A stretch of DNA of 50,086 nt from Symploca sp. SIO2E9 (GTDB lineage Bacteria; Cyanobacteriota; Cyanobacteriia; Cyanobacteriales; Coleofasciculaceae), in assembly GCA_010692645.1 (NCBI GenBank), contig JAAHGS010000038.1:1-50086 (forward strand), written 5' to 3'. Positions 17,439-26,600 of this stretch are shown here, piece after piece (within the stretch, counting starts at the first letter, position 1; each line of letters starts with the position of its first letter). Below the pieces are notes generated by a model. It made no database searches and was not told the DNA's origin. It saw only the letters and a list, made by a program, of their open reading frames with translations. A program made the translations under genes and the position numbers.

Positions 17439-18119
17439 TTAATCTTTAGTCGAGGCAAATTGCCATAACTGCTCAACAGTAACAAAGTCATAACCTTGCT
17501 GCAATAGTTGAGGAATTATCAGTTCAGCTGTTTGAGCAACATCTTGTCCTCCGTAATGACCATCATGCAAGACGATCAGTGAACCATTTTCCACCTGCCG
17601 CAGGATTCTGTCTACAACCACCGAGACACCTGGACACTCCCAGTCCTCTGGAACAACGCTCCACATTACTGGTCTATACTGCCATTGGTGCAATAAACTT
17701 AAGGTTCGGGGCGTAAATAGACCGTTAGGAGGACGTACATCTCGAACCTTGTCTGGGTCAATCTGACAAGCACGAGCAATTACCTCTTGGGTGCGCAGCA
17801 AACTCTGCTGGAGTTGATCTAGTTTCAGCAAGGGGAAGGAGCGGTGATCATATCCGTGTAACCCCAGCCAGTGACCTTCTTGGTAGACCTCTTTAGCAAC
17901 TTCCGGAGCCTGATTTACGCAAGCGCCCAACCAGAAGAAACTGGCTTTAATACCATAACGGTCTAACACTTGCAGTAATTGTGGGGTGTACTTGTGATTA
18001 GGACCGTCATCAAAGGTGAGGGCAATCATCGGACAATTGTGTGAACCTGCCCAGAGACAACTGCCAAAGGCAGGTTTCAAAAGGCGATACAGGATAGGAT
18101 AAAGTGGTGCAAGCTCCAT
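17439..18119 (-). CDS. Polysaccharide deacetylase (NodB homology domain, carbohydrate esterase 4)
   Basis: 226 residues, almost all NodB domain. Catalytic and metal motifs are visible: TFDDGP (base and metal Asp), HGYDHRSF in the place of the H(S/T)xxH motif, RPPNG, and LHDGHYGG near the C-terminus. The family removes N-acetyl groups from peptidoglycan, chitin-like or exopolysaccharide sugars. There is no clear signal peptide, although the first 30 residues contain a moderately hydrophobic stretch. It diverges from the lipoprotein gene at 18155, so the two may share a promoter region. Confidence 0.87.
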   Translation of the reverse strand: MELAPLYPILYRLLKPAFGSCLWAGSHNCPMIALTFDDGPNHKYTPQLLQVLDRYGIKASFFWLGACVNQAPEVAKEVYQEGHWLGLHGYDHRSFPLLKLDQLQQSLLRTQEVIARACQIDPDKVRDVRPPNGLFTPRTLSLLHQWQYRPVMWSVVPEDWECPGVSVVVDRILRQVENGSLIVLHDGHYGGQDVAQTAELIIPQLLQQGYDFVTVEQLWQFASTKD

Positions 18120-18154
18120 GTCGTTGTTGTTAGTTTTTAGTACTAAGTATTGGG

Positions 18155-18703
18155 GTGAATTTTAAGAATCTCAGTTTCAGCTCATACCTTGGCTTAGGCT
18201 ATCGCCAGGTTTTTTCGCTGTTGAGCAGTTTTTCTGTAGCATTAGCTCTGGCTGGCTGCAATAGCGTAACTACTGATCAGTATGAAGCAACAGCCAAGAC
18301 AACCTTGACCTGGCAAGTTAAATATTCTATTAACCTCGCCAATGATAAGGATCCACGCTTTGAGGAATTTGCTTCTACTTCCCTAATTAACCGCAATGGT
18401 GAAAAACCAGAAGGTGCCGCTAATGAAGATGAAAAGGGCTTGTGGTGGCCCCTACCGCCCCCACGACCAAGTATCAATGAAATCGAACAGCGGCAAAAAC
18501 TCCAGGAAAAGCACAGCAGGCCAGAGCTGTTGCGTACCGCTGAATATTACCTAACCTACAAACAGGGGGAGCAGACTCTTACCTTACCGACTAACCATCA
18601 GGTTTACCGACAAGTTGCTAGGGCATACCCTTACGGTAAGTCTTTACAGCTGACCCTGGGAATAAATGACGGCTCTGTAGAGAAAGCTGAACCGTTAAGG
18701 TAG
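18155..18703 (+). CDS. Putative lipoprotein, uncharacterised
   Basis: 182 residues from a GTG start (an unusual start, 35 bp from the divergent deacetylase gene). A hydrophobic segment ends in the lipobox ALAGC at residues 31-35, predicting a lipid-anchored exported protein. The mature part has no recognised domain; it has a WWPLPPPRPS proline-rich segment and a C-terminal mixed strand region. I do not recognise the family. No other hydrophobic segments. Confidence 0.65.
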   Translation: MNFKNLSFSSYLGLGYRQVFSLLSSFSVALALAGCNSVTTDQYEATAKTTLTWQVKYSINLANDKDPRFEEFASTSLINRNGEKPEGAANEDEKGLWWPLPPPRPSINEIEQRQKLQEKHSRPELLRTAEYYLTYKQGEQTLTLPTNHQVYRQVARAYPYGKSLQLTLGINDGSVEKAEPLR

Positions 18704-18810
18704 TGAGCCTACTAAAGTGCCTTGAGCACCAGAGGTTAAATTTATTCGACGTTTATAAACAGGTAAGATTTCCTGTTGAGTGTTGATTGAACCAGGAACT
18801 ATGAACCAGA

Positions 18811-19251
18811 CTAAAATTCAAAACTCAAATCAGTGACGGTAAGTTGACCATCAAAGGAATTTAAGGTAATTCGATAGATGTGTGGTGCCTCGACACTCAA
18901 CTGTGCGTTGGCAGGAATCTCTGAGTTAGTTCCTGCTAAATTGGGTCCCTCAATCGAAGCACTCGATAGGAGTTTGCTTTGATGGTCATAGGCAGACAAA
19001 ATCGTTCGCTGAGAACTGGTTACATGGCAGCAGAAACCACAAATAGGTTGTGAGAAGATTACTTCGAGCCAGCCACTTTTGGGGGCACACATAAGTACAT
19101 TAGTACCATATCGCGGGGGATAGGCTGGATTTGAAGGCTGTAGGGCGATGGCGTTTTTAATGGTAATCCCATATTGCTCGAACTGATGCTCGACGACTTC
19201 AAAACATTTCAAGTTTTCCAGGTTAAGGTGGATGCTAAAAGGTCTGATCAC
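18811..19251 (-). CDS. Uncharacterised beta-rich protein
   Basis: 146 residues, no signal peptide or membrane segment. The alternating pattern (YGITIKNAIALQPSNPAYPP, GTNVLMCAPKSGWLEVIFSQP, YRITLNSFDGQLTVTDLSFEF) looks like a beta-sandwich module of the kind found in exported PEP-CTERM-type proteins, but neither an export signal nor a sorting tail is present. Divergent from the hydrolase gene at 19302. I do not recognise a family. Confidence 0.6.
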   Translation of the reverse strand: MIRPFSIHLNLENLKCFEVVEHQFEQYGITIKNAIALQPSNPAYPPRYGTNVLMCAPKSGWLEVIFSQPICGFCCHVTSSQRTILSAYDHQSKLLSSASIEGPNLAGTNSEIPANAQLSVEAPHIYRITLNSFDGQLTVTDLSFEF

Positions 19252-19301
19252 GAGTCAGTGTTGTTCCAGGAATTTGATAGCAATAGCGATGAGGTTTAGA
19301 C

Positions 19302-20207
19302 ATGATTGAGCCAAATGGCTTTAAACAGCACTCCTTAGTCACTTCTGTAGGCAGAATAGTTTATTACACAGCTGAGGACTCACCTTGGCGCTTAAAGGAT
19401 ACTGCCGAACCAAAAGAGCTGCCACCGTTGGTGTTTCTCCATGGTTTTGGTGGTGGATCCTCTGCCTATGAATGGTCGAAAGTCTATCCAGCATTTGCTA
19501 GTGAGTACCAAATTCTTGCGCCAGACTTAATCGGTTGGGGGCGTTCAGAACACCCTCCAAGGAATTACCACATTGATGACTACATCACCACAATTATCGA
19601 GTTTCTTGAGCAATCCTGTACAGAACCTACGCCGGTAATAGCTTCTTCTCTAACTGCTGCTTTTACCATCCGAGCCGCGATTGCTCGACCTGATTTATTT
19701 AAGTTGCTGATTCTCACAACTCCAGCAGGTTTATCTGACTTTGGGGAAGACTACAGCCGTAGCCTTTTTGCTCAGTTGGCAGGTACCCCGATGCTTGACC
19801 GTATTCTTTACAGCACAGGTATCGCCACCAGCAGTGGTATCCGTAGCTTCTTGGAAAACCGACAATTTGCCAGTGCTAGCAGAGTTTACCAAGAAATAGT
19901 GGACGCCTATTTAGCCTCAGCTGTGCAACCAAATGCCGAATATGCAGCACTCAGTTTTGTACGTGGAGATTTGTGTTTTGATTTATCCCTCTATGTTCCC
20001 CAATTAACTACGCCTACGGCAATTATCTGGGGGCAAAAGTCGGAGTTCACCGGTCCAGAAATTGGCAGGCGTCTTGCTGCTCTCAATCCGCAAGCCATTG
20101 AGATATTTCAACCTTTAGAAGATGTTGGGTTGACACCTCAATTGGAAATGCCTGCGGTGACGATTGGTTTAATCCGGCGATATTTAAATTTGCTCGGGAG
20201 TTATTAA
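19302..20207 (+). CDS. Alpha/beta hydrolase fold protein with degenerate catalytic residues
   Basis: 301 residues. The fold is clear: oxyanion strand-loop VFLHGFGGGSS (44-54), APDLIGWGRSEHP (73-85), a lid region, and the C-terminal strand AIIWGQKSEFTG. The nucleophile elbow reads IASSLTAA instead of GxSxG, and the usual GHxPQxExP histidine motif reads VGLTPQLEMP, so the catalytic histidine seems absent and the acid is uncertain. It may be a non-enzymatic or altered member; related proteins occur in cyanobacteria and plastids. Soluble. No operon partner. Confidence 0.8.
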   Translation: MIEPNGFKQHSLVTSVGRIVYYTAEDSPWRLKDTAEPKELPPLVFLHGFGGGSSAYEWSKVYPAFASEYQILAPDLIGWGRSEHPPRNYHIDDYITTIIEFLEQSCTEPTPVIASSLTAAFTIRAAIARPDLFKLLILTTPAGLSDFGEDYSRSLFAQLAGTPMLDRILYSTGIATSSGIRSFLENRQFASASRVYQEIVDAYLASAVQPNAEYAALSFVRGDLCFDLSLYVPQLTTPTAIIWGQKSEFTGPEIGRRLAALNPQAIEIFQPLEDVGLTPQLEMPAVTIGLIRRYLNLLGSY

Positions 20208-20323
20208 TGCCTTTGAACTACATAGCTTTATAAAATTTATCAGTTAACCAGTGCTTAGTCATCAGTTATCAATTATCAGTTTCCCACGCAACTGTAGGTT
20301 AATACTCACTGGTAATTAGAGTG

Positions 20324-20845
20324 TCAAAGAACTCTGACATCAATTACACTAGCATTGAAATTATAGCTGGTGCCCTCCAATTCTACTGGTGTCCCAATTT
20401 TAATTTTGCTGTTGCCCAGTACTAGCCCATCTTTAGTCTTTTGTGCTTTACCGCCAAAGGTCAGCAGCATATTAGCACTATAGGCGTCTCGCCTGGGATC
20501 AGGCAGAGCTTTGACTGAGCCATCGGGCTGCGGCACAATTACAGTGCGCGGCAGTGGTTGCACAGATTTAATCTCAACCTGACCATAGGGTTGATTGCGA
20601 ATGATGATGTTGGTCTTCTTCTCTTCTTGGAACTGTTGGAGTAAAGCTTCAGGGTCACGCACGCTTAGGCCCCGGACAATCACATCCACTTCCACAGACT
20701 GAGTTGGACTCAGTTGTGCTACCGAACCAGAGGTTCCCGGAAAGAAAAAGATACCTACAATCACTAATAAAATTACTAAGACAGCACCAAGGTCGAGAAT
20801 GCTTACTTTACCTAACAGACGTCCTTTAGAGTCTAAAATAGTCAT
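20324..20845 (-). CDS. DUF4330 family membrane-anchored protein
   Basis: 173 residues. A short cytoplasmic start (MTILDSKGRLLGKVSILDLG) leads into one membrane helix (about 18-38), followed by a soluble beta-rich domain that should face the periplasm or lumen. The opening KGRLLGKVSILDLGAVLVIL is characteristic of DUF4330, function unknown. It is monocistronic, converging with the hydrolase gene. Confidence 0.75.
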   Translation of the reverse strand: MTILDSKGRLLGKVSILDLGAVLVILLVIVGIFFFPGTSGSVAQLSPTQSVEVDVIVRGLSVRDPEALLQQFQEEKKTNIIIRNQPYGQVEIKSVQPLPRTVIVPQPDGSVKALPDPRRDAYSANMLLTFGGKAQKTKDGLVLGNSKIKIGTPVELEGTSYNFNASVIDVRVL

Positions 20846-21248
20846 GAAACCTTAGTTAGATTTTATTGTTAAAATGACTTTTGGAGAGCTATTGATTGAG
20901 TACTAAGTTTTAAACCAGCGTTGGTAATGCCCAACTTGAAGGTCTGGCGCACCGATGCGTTAACTGCTGCGGCAGCCGCAGATGTTGATTGGTAATGGTA
21001 ATCGAGTAGACATATAAAAAGACATTTCTTAACTTCTTAACTAATGAAGTATATAGCCAGGAATGAAGCGGGAACATTTTTGAGAGAGTGACACGTCATC
21101 TACAATCAGCAATCCCGATTAACTTTATAGTCTAACTCTGAGTTGTAAAATTTATCCTCAACAAGTGTAAATAATTTCTACTAATCGCTGCTAATTTCCT
21201 TCGCGCTTCTAAGCTTGTCGTTGATAGCTATTCTAAGTCGCTCCAGCC
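20846..21248. other. Divergent intergenic region
   Basis: No gene. It should hold the promoters for the DUF4330 gene (leftward) and the M48 protease gene (rightward). The only structure seen is the palindrome CTGCGGCAGCCGCAG near 20966. Confidence 0.5.
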
Positions 21249-22103
21249 ATGTTTAACCCTTTTTCGTTGATATCCCGTCGTTATCGGCTTCGTTACTTAT
21301 ATCCTTTCATGTCTATTGCTCTGGCACTGAGCCTAGTAGTGGGGACACCTAAGGTAAGCCAAGCCGGTTCCTTGTTCGACCTGATTCTCCGTGGTGTTGA
21401 GATCATTCAACTCTCCAATGTTTCAGATGAACAGGAAGTTAAGCTTGGCAAGCAGATTAATCAGCAGCTGGTGAACAGCGAGATCCGGCTTTATCGTAAT
21501 CGGCAAATAAATCGCTACATTAATCAAATTGGTCAGCGGTTGGCAAAAAAGAGTGTGCGCCCCGAAATTCCCTATACCTTTCAGGTGGTTAATGATGATA
21601 GCATTAATGCCTTTGCGACTATGGGAGGCTTTGTTTACATCAACACTGGTTTGATGAAGGCGGCAGATAATGAATCAGAGCTAGCCAGCGTTATTTCCCA
21701 CGAAATTGCTCATATTGCTCGACGTCATGCACTTGAGCAAATGCGACAGATGGCAATTGCCCGTGGCGTGGCAACTGCGGCTGGAGTTGATGACAGCCAG
21801 TTAGTAGGCATTGGTGTAGAATTAGCACTCCGGCGTCCCCACAGCCGCCAGGATGAACGTGAAGCTGATCAGTTGGGGATTGAAAACCTTAAACAGGCTG
21901 GCTATGCACCGATTGGGGCGGTAGACTTCATGAAAAAACTCATGAAAGCAGGAGAAGGAAGGTCAATGCCAGCTTTTTTGAGTACTCATCCAGCTACATC
22001 TGAGCGCGTTGAGTCTTTAGAACGGTCTATAAATCCAGCTCAGGCACGGGTAGGCGATGGCTTAGATAATAATGCCTATAAGAGAAAAACTAGGATCCTA
22101 TGA
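21249..22103 (+). CDS. M48 family zinc metalloprotease, exported (BepA/LoiP-like)
   Basis: 284 residues with an N-terminal signal or anchor segment (about 18-40, ending KVSQAG). The zinc motif HEIAH is at 151-155 and the third ligand lies in DEREADQLG. AFATMGGFVYINTGLM and STHPATSERV are the usual M48 periplasmic signatures. Its role is expected to be quality control of envelope proteins outside the cytoplasmic membrane. It converges with the phosphoesterase gene after a 30-bp spacer. Confidence 0.88.
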   Translation: MFNPFSLISRRYRLRYLYPFMSIALALSLVVGTPKVSQAGSLFDLILRGVEIIQLSNVSDEQEVKLGKQINQQLVNSEIRLYRNRQINRYINQIGQRLAKKSVRPEIPYTFQVVNDDSINAFATMGGFVYINTGLMKAADNESELASVISHEIAHIARRHALEQMRQMAIARGVATAAGVDDSQLVGIGVELALRRPHSRQDEREADQLGIENLKQAGYAPIGAVDFMKKLMKAGEGRSMPAFLSTHPATSERVESLERSINPAQARVGDGLDNNAYKRKTRIL

Positions 22104-22133
22104 TTGAGTTAAGTTCGATGCTTTGGTTTGTGA

Positions 22134-22880
22134 TCAATTTAGAATCGAGCGACGCTGAAATACTAGTGAAGGCTTGATTTGTACTGTTGCTTCCTCAAGG
22201 GGTAATTGGCGCAGTTGACCACGAAAGACGTTAATTTGATAGACTACATCATTAGTAATGTCTAAGGCAGTCATCCAACCGCTCTTGGGATGGTAAGCGC
22301 CAGTTTCTATATCTAACCATCCCTGACCTTGAGCTATTTTACCGGGCAGTACTCCAGGCAGGGTAAAGGTAATGGTATGACCTGTGATGATCAGCTTATC
22401 TGAGAAGTAGGGCTTAGGCATTCTGTGGAATTCATCGCGAATCCAGCAAAATTGATTGGAGGTTTGCTTTTCAATTGGCATTCGCGGATCAACTCCAGCG
22501 TGTACTAACCAGGTATCTCCTAGATCTAGATAGGTTGGCAGTGTGCGCATCCATTCAATATGCTCACTCGAAATACCGTTTTTGCCATAACTGTTGAGGG
22601 TACTCCTACCGCCGCTATAGAGCCAGGCTTGCAATGCTTGAGAATCTATATCTCCATTATTGAGGATCTCTAATAACATTTGCTCGTGATTGCCTAAAAG
22701 ACATGGGTAAGAGTTTTGTTTAACAAACTCTACTACCTGAGCGCTCTTAGGTCCCCTGTCAATCAAGTCTCCAAGAAAATAAACCATGTCGTCGCTAGTA
22801 GGGGCAACTGCGTCCAACAAGGTGATGAGGCTATCGTAGTGACCATGCACGTCACCGATAATAATACGACGATGGGTCAT
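22134..22880 (-). CDS. Metallophosphoesterase (PPP-type serine/threonine phosphatase-like)
   Basis: 248 residues. The dimetal motifs are all visible in order: GDVHGHYDSL, GDLIDRGPKS, LLGNHEQM, a VHAGVDPR histidine and GHTITF. This is the PPP/calcineurin-like layout of bacterial protein phosphatases and of diadenosine tetraphosphatases; the substrate cannot be told from sequence. Cytosolic. Confidence 0.87.
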   Translation of the reverse strand: MTHRRIIIGDVHGHYDSLITLLDAVAPTSDDMVYFLGDLIDRGPKSAQVVEFVKQNSYPCLLGNHEQMLLEILNNGDIDSQALQAWLYSGGRSTLNSYGKNGISSEHIEWMRTLPTYLDLGDTWLVHAGVDPRMPIEKQTSNQFCWIRDEFHRMPKPYFSDKLIITGHTITFTLPGVLPGKIAQGQGWLDIETGAYHPKSGWMTALDITNDVVYQINVFRGQLRQLPLEEATVQIKPSLVFQRRSILN

Positions 22881-23171
22881 TTTTATTTATCCAAATTCGA
22901 TGGCACCAAATACTTAGGTACAAGCTTTGACCATTGTATTCAGGAAAACAAGGACAGGTTGCTTTGAATATGCTCCAATTGCCTAGCACGATTGCATGGG
23001 ACGATTATTTGCTCCAGAAATTATCTATAGCCAGTCTAAATTAAATGGAAAATCTCTGAAGTTACTTGCTCCCTATTCTCTTTTCCCTTCCAACACTTTT
23101 ATTGTCACGAATCTTTTTAGACTGGCTATATATATTATTTAGATAAGATATAAAGACTCAAAATCGATCAA

Positions 23172-23837
23172 TTGTGGAAGGTAGTGAGTCAGTTGCACTC
23201 TGAATTATTCAAAACTAAGTTGATTTCACCAAAAACTGTGTCTTTTTCCAGAGAAGCACTTATTAATACCCTGAAGCGACCCACTAGCTGGGCTTGGGTG
23301 GAGCAAGTAATCGCCAACCTAGATACTATTCTACTCGACCACTCCCATTGTGAGCGCAAGGCTGCAGGTGTGGCGTTAAATCTCATGTTTCGCTATCCTT
23401 CCCATACCAGACTAGTACGCCAGCTGACAGCAATTGCCCGTGAGGAACTAGAACATTTTGAGCAAGTTAATCAATGGTTAGAGAAGCGTGGTATTCCTCT
23501 TGCTCCCCTCTCCTCTCCTCCCTATGGGGCTTTGTTGAAAGCTGAAATTCGCAGAAATGAACCAGAACGTTTGTTGGATTCTTTGTTGGTTTCCAGTTTA
23601 ATTGAGGCCCGCTCTCATGAACGTTTGGGATTACTGGGGATTTATTGTCAAGATCGAGAGTTAGCTGAGTTTTATCATAGCTTGATGGCGTCTGAAGCTC
23701 GTCACTATGGGATTTACTGGGTATTAGCTGATACCTATTTTGAGCGGGATGTGGTCACTGAGCGTTTGCAAGAGTTAGCAATTAAAGAAAGTGAATTTCT
23801 GGCAACTTTGCACCCAGAACCGAGGATTCACAGCTAG
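23172..23837 (+). CDS. miaE: tRNA-(ms2io6A)-hydroxylase MiaE
   Basis: 221 residues from a TTG start; no in-frame ATG precedes the conserved part. It is a di-iron ferritin-like helical bundle: DHSHCERKAAG, AREELEHFEQV, EARSHERL and SEARHYG give the Glu/ExxH iron ligands expected of MiaE, which hydroxylates the 2-methylthio-N6-isopentenyladenosine at tRNA position 37 using oxygen. Monocistronic. The 3' spacer carries a minisatellite and a family A repeat element. Confidence 0.85.
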   Translation: MWKVVSQLHSELFKTKLISPKTVSFSREALINTLKRPTSWAWVEQVIANLDTILLDHSHCERKAAGVALNLMFRYPSHTRLVRQLTAIAREELEHFEQVNQWLEKRGIPLAPLSSPPYGALLKAEIRRNEPERLLDSLLVSSLIEARSHERLGLLGIYCQDRELAEFYHSLMASEARHYGIYWVLADTYFERDVVTERLQELAIKESEFLATLHPEPRIHS

Positions 23838-23891
23838 GCTGTCTAGTGGCTTTGCTCTGGAGATTGGGGGATGGCTCGGGGGGATGGCTCG

Positions 23892-23995
23892 GGGTGAACG
23901 AAATTTTGCGTGGGATTTGATTTCTCCGCGTCTGGAGCGTCTGGAGCGTCTGGAGCGTCTGCTTAATTATTTCCCCACACCTTTTTTCGCTCACC
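23892..23995. repeat. MITE-like dispersed element, family A, copy 1
   Basis: 104 bp. The ends are GGTGAACGAAA and TTTCGCTCACC, inverted repeats with one mismatch. The core has three copies of the 9-base unit GTCTGGAGC. The copy at 38082-38176 is nearly identical but has two core units. GATGGCTCGGGG lies on both sides of this copy. Confidence 0.85.
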
Positions 23996-24145
23996 TGATG
24001 GCTCGGGGAGAGGGGGAGAGGGGGAGATGAAAATAAAGAGTTGCTACACTAGCTTGTCTAAAATTATAAATATCATAGCGGATGAATAACTTTGAAATTC
24101 AATACTATGACTTTTTAATTCGTTCTTGGAAGCCTAGCGATCGAG

Positions 24146-24190
24146 ATAAGTAATAAGTAATAAGTAATAAGTAATAAGTAATAAGTAATA
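24146..24190. repeat. Heptanucleotide tandem repeat (AGTAATA)n
   Basis: About six head-to-tail copies of a 7-base unit that is the complement of the TTATTAC tract at 9196. Confidence 0.9.
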
Positions 24191-24244
24191 TCATCCCGTA
24201 AACGTCCTGTCAATTAATTTTAATAAAAGTAGGTTGGATAGAAG
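24187..24244 (+). repeat. Dispersed repeat shared with 30601-30652 (inverted)
   Basis: The strings TAATATCAT..CCCG, AATTAA and TTAATAAAAGTAGGTTGG occur in the same order here and, as the reverse complement, at 30601-30652. The middle is diverged. It ends shortly before the truncated gene at 24265. Confidence 0.65.
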
Positions 24245-24264
24245 GGTGTTAAATTCAATTCTAA

Positions 24265-24621
24265 CCTTTTGAGAACTTCCGCATCAGCGTCAGTGAAATT
24301 GCTCAATTTCTTAACATTCCCGAAGATGAAATTGTTCGCGTCGAACGCTGGAAATATATAATATTTGTCCACCGTCGCGATGTCGGCGGACAATTTATCA
24401 GCTATCGAAAACTACGACAGTGGCTAATTACCATTGCCCATCAAATTCAGAAATGTACCTCTTTGCTGCAATTACTCAACTGCTTAACCGAAATTAGCGA
24501 AGACTATCAAAAGCATGAAAAGCAATACCAAGCCCTACATCACCAATTCCTAAGTCAAATATGGTTCCAACATTGGGAAACCATAATGAGCAAAACAAAC
24601 CAGCAAATAGTCTATAGTTGA
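24265..24621 (+). pseudogene. 5'-truncated gene, N-terminal helix-turn-helix/excisionase-like fragment
   Basis: An open frame of about 118 codons with normal coding character but no ATG, GTG or TTG near its start; a stop codon at 24262 precedes it. It reads ISVSEIAQFLNIPEDEIVRVERW, an excisionase-like helix-turn-helix, then FVHRRDVGGQFISYRKLRQW and a helical C-terminus ending with FQHWETIMSKTNQQ. Upstream is only repeat DNA, so the first exon-like part of the gene seems to have been replaced. I recognise the pattern from uncharacterised cyanobacterial proteins but not a function. Translation from a non-standard codon remains possible. Confidence 0.6.
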
Positions 24622-24677
24622 CGGCATTATTAATTGCAATCAACAATGAACAATGAACAATCAATAATAAACCTTAA

Positions 24678-25883
24678 TCAAGCATCATCCAGCGCCGCAA
24701 TCCCTGGCAAAACCTTACCTTCAAGCAACTCCAAACTAGCACCACCACCAGTAGAAATGTGACTCATTTTCTCAGCAACGCCGACTTTTTCCACCGCTGC
24801 TACCGAGTCACCACCACCAATAATTGTAGTTGTGCCACCCTCAGTAAGTCCCGCCATTGTATTAGCGATCGCTTCAGTTCCTTTGGCAAACTGATCAAAT
24901 TCAAACACACCCATTGGTCCATTCCAGATAATACTTTTGCAATCAGCCAAAGCTTCCTGGAAAAACTTCACTGAGTCTGGTCCAATATCCAAACCCATCC
25001 AACCATCAGGGATTGAATCAATGCCCACAATTTGAGATTTAGCATCAGCAGCAAAATTATCAGCAACTACCACATCTGTGGGTAATATCAAAGCAACATT
25101 CCTTTGCTGAGCCTTAGCTTCCAAAGACTTTGCCAATTCCAGCTTATCTTCTTCTACCAAAGACTTACCCACACTTAAGCCACGAGCTTTATAGAAAGTA
25201 AAAATCATACCGCCGCCAATTAGCAGCTTATCGACCTTCTCCAGCAGAGTTTCAATCACGCCAATTTTACTAGAAACCTTAGAACCACCAATAATAGCTG
25301 CTAAAGGTTTTTTGGGATTTTCAATCGCATTTTGTAGGTATTGAAGTTCCTTCTCAATCAAATAGCCAGCCACAGAAGGCTTCAGGTAATGGGTTACACC
25401 CTCAGTAGAAGCGTGGGCGCGGTGAGCTGTACCAAAAGCATCATTGACATAAACATCTGCCAGTGATGCTAACTTTTGGGTAAAATCTGAGTCATTAGCC
25501 TCTTCTCCAGCATGGAAACGCAGGTTTTCCAGCAGAGCCACCTGACCATTCTCCAAAGCATTAACCTGGGCAGCAACTGCATCGCCAATACAGTCGTCAC
25601 ACATCGTAACATTTTGACCAAGTAGTTCGGACAAACGGTTAGCGACAGGCGTTAGACGCAGGCTTTTGTTAACTTTTCCTTTGGGACGCCCTAAGTGGCT
25701 GCACATTATCACCTTGGCACCCTTGTTGATTAGAGCCTCGACAGTGGGCAAAGCAGCACGGATGCGGGTATCGTCAGTAATGGTGCCATTATCATCGAGC
25801 GGCACATTCAAGTCAGCTCGTACCAATACCTTTTTTCCGGTTAAATCTGACTCCGACAAATCTGCTACAGTTTTTTTGGACAC
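24678..25883 (-). CDS. pgk: Phosphoglycerate kinase
   Basis: 401 residues, the usual bacterial length. [17 protein letters not shown] with the substrate-binding Arg and Asp, [19 protein letters not shown], and the C-terminal nucleotide motifs NGPMGVFE and [13 protein letters not shown] are present. It transfers phosphate between 1,3-bisphosphoglycerate and ADP in glycolysis and, in reverse, drives the Calvin cycle. It is monocistronic and divergent from the universal stress protein gene. Confidence 0.95.
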   Translation of the reverse strand: MSKKTVADLSESDLTGKKVLVRADLNVPLDDNGTITDDTRIRAALPTVEALINKGAKVIMCSHLGRPKGKVNKSLRLTPVANRLSELLGQNVTMCDDCIGDAVAAQVNALENGQVALLENLRFHAGEEANDSDFTQKLASLADVYVNDAFGTAHRAHASTEGVTHYLKPSVAGYLIEKELQYLQNAIENPKKPLAAIIGGSKVSSKIGVIETLLEKVDKLLIGGGMIFTFYKARGLSVGKSLVEEDKLELAKSLEAKAQQRNVALILPTDVVVADNFAADAKSQIVGIDSIPDGWMGLDIGPDSVKFFQEALADCKSIIWNGPMGVFEFDQFAKGTEAIANTMAGLTEGGTTTIIGGGDSVAAVEKVGVAEKMSHISTGGGASLELLEGKVLPGIAALDDA

Positions 25884-26063
25884 AGTGATAATCTCCTAAT
25901 TGCCTATATCTAACGCTCTGTTCTCTGATCAGCGTACAGCGAGATGTTATGCTTGACGATTGCTCTTTAGATGTAAACGAACACCAACTGAATCCCTCTT
26001 AGAAGAGATTCATACTCAAGCCCGTCCACATTTTACCGGAGTCCGTGTACCGGAGATGCTGCG

Positions 26064-26477
26064 ATGTTTAATACAGTTTTGTTACCTGTTGACCAAAGCC
26101 GAGAAGCCCGTGAAGCGGCAGAAGTTGTTTTACATATTGTAAAAAAATATGACTCTCGCCTAATCTTGCTCTCGGTAATCCCAGAATCAGACTCAGAATC
26201 AGAATCAGCGCCTCCAGAGACGATGATGTCGTCAGAAAGAGTTGCGGAATTACTCAAAAATGCTAAAGCACTATTTGCCCAAAATGAAATTAAAGCTGAA
26301 ACTATTAGTCGCCAAGGCCAACCTCCTTTCGTTATCTGTGATGTTGCTGAGGAGGTGGACGCCGATTTAATCGTCATGGGCTGTCGGGGGTTAGGCTTAA
26401 CCGAAGAAGGGGCAGCAGAGAGTGTTACTAATCGAGTAATTAATTTATCTCCTTGCCCTGTTTTAGTTGTTCCCTAG
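26064..26477 (+). CDS. Universal stress protein (UspA family)
   Basis: 137 residues, one Usp domain. It starts FNTVLLPVDQS and ends with the ATP-binding signature DLIVMGCRGLG and a C-terminal SPCPVLVVP strand. A Ser/Glu-rich linker (PESDSESESAPPE) replaces the usual short loop. It probably binds ATP and acts in stress survival. The ylqF gene follows 123 bp downstream across a purine-rich minisatellite. Confidence 0.87.
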   Translation: MFNTVLLPVDQSREAREAAEVVLHIVKKYDSRLILLSVIPESDSESESAPPETMMSSERVAELLKNAKALFAQNEIKAETISRQGQPPFVICDVAEEVDADLIVMGCRGLGLTEEGAAESVTNRVINLSPCPVLVVP

Positions 26478-26483
26478 TTCCTA

Positions 26484-26539
26484 ATGGGGGATGGGGGGAT
26501 GGGGGGATGGGAGGATGGGGAGATGGGGAGATGGGGAGG
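26484..26539. repeat. Purine-rich minisatellite (ATGGGGGG/AGATGGGG)n
   Basis: An irregular tract of ATGGGGGG and AGATGGGG octamers between usp and ylqF. Similar tracts are at about 24005-24027, 32745-32814, 44612-44644 and, inverted, inside the kinase gene at 11049-11081. It is open in the frame of ylqF but encodes low-complexity Gly/Met/Trp sequence and lies before the true start. Confidence 0.85.
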
Positions 26540-26600
26540 CTGGAGGAAATCCTACACTCCTTTAATTTCTCAATTCCTGAACTTCAATGACAAAAAACCA

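Larger units (their letters stand above)
23838..24264. other. Repeat-rich spacer
   Basis: No gene. In order it holds GATGGCTCGGGG units (about 23870-23894), a family A element (23892-23995), another GATGGCTCGGGG unit, a GGGGGAGA minisatellite (about 24005-24027), an AGTAATA heptamer tract (24146-24190) and a segment shared in inverted orientation with 30601-30652. Confidence 0.75.

Noticed and set aside
23870-24030. Possible CRISPR array because of regular repeats
   Set aside because: Units are 7-12 bases and head-to-tail with no spacers; no cas genes anywhere in the window.
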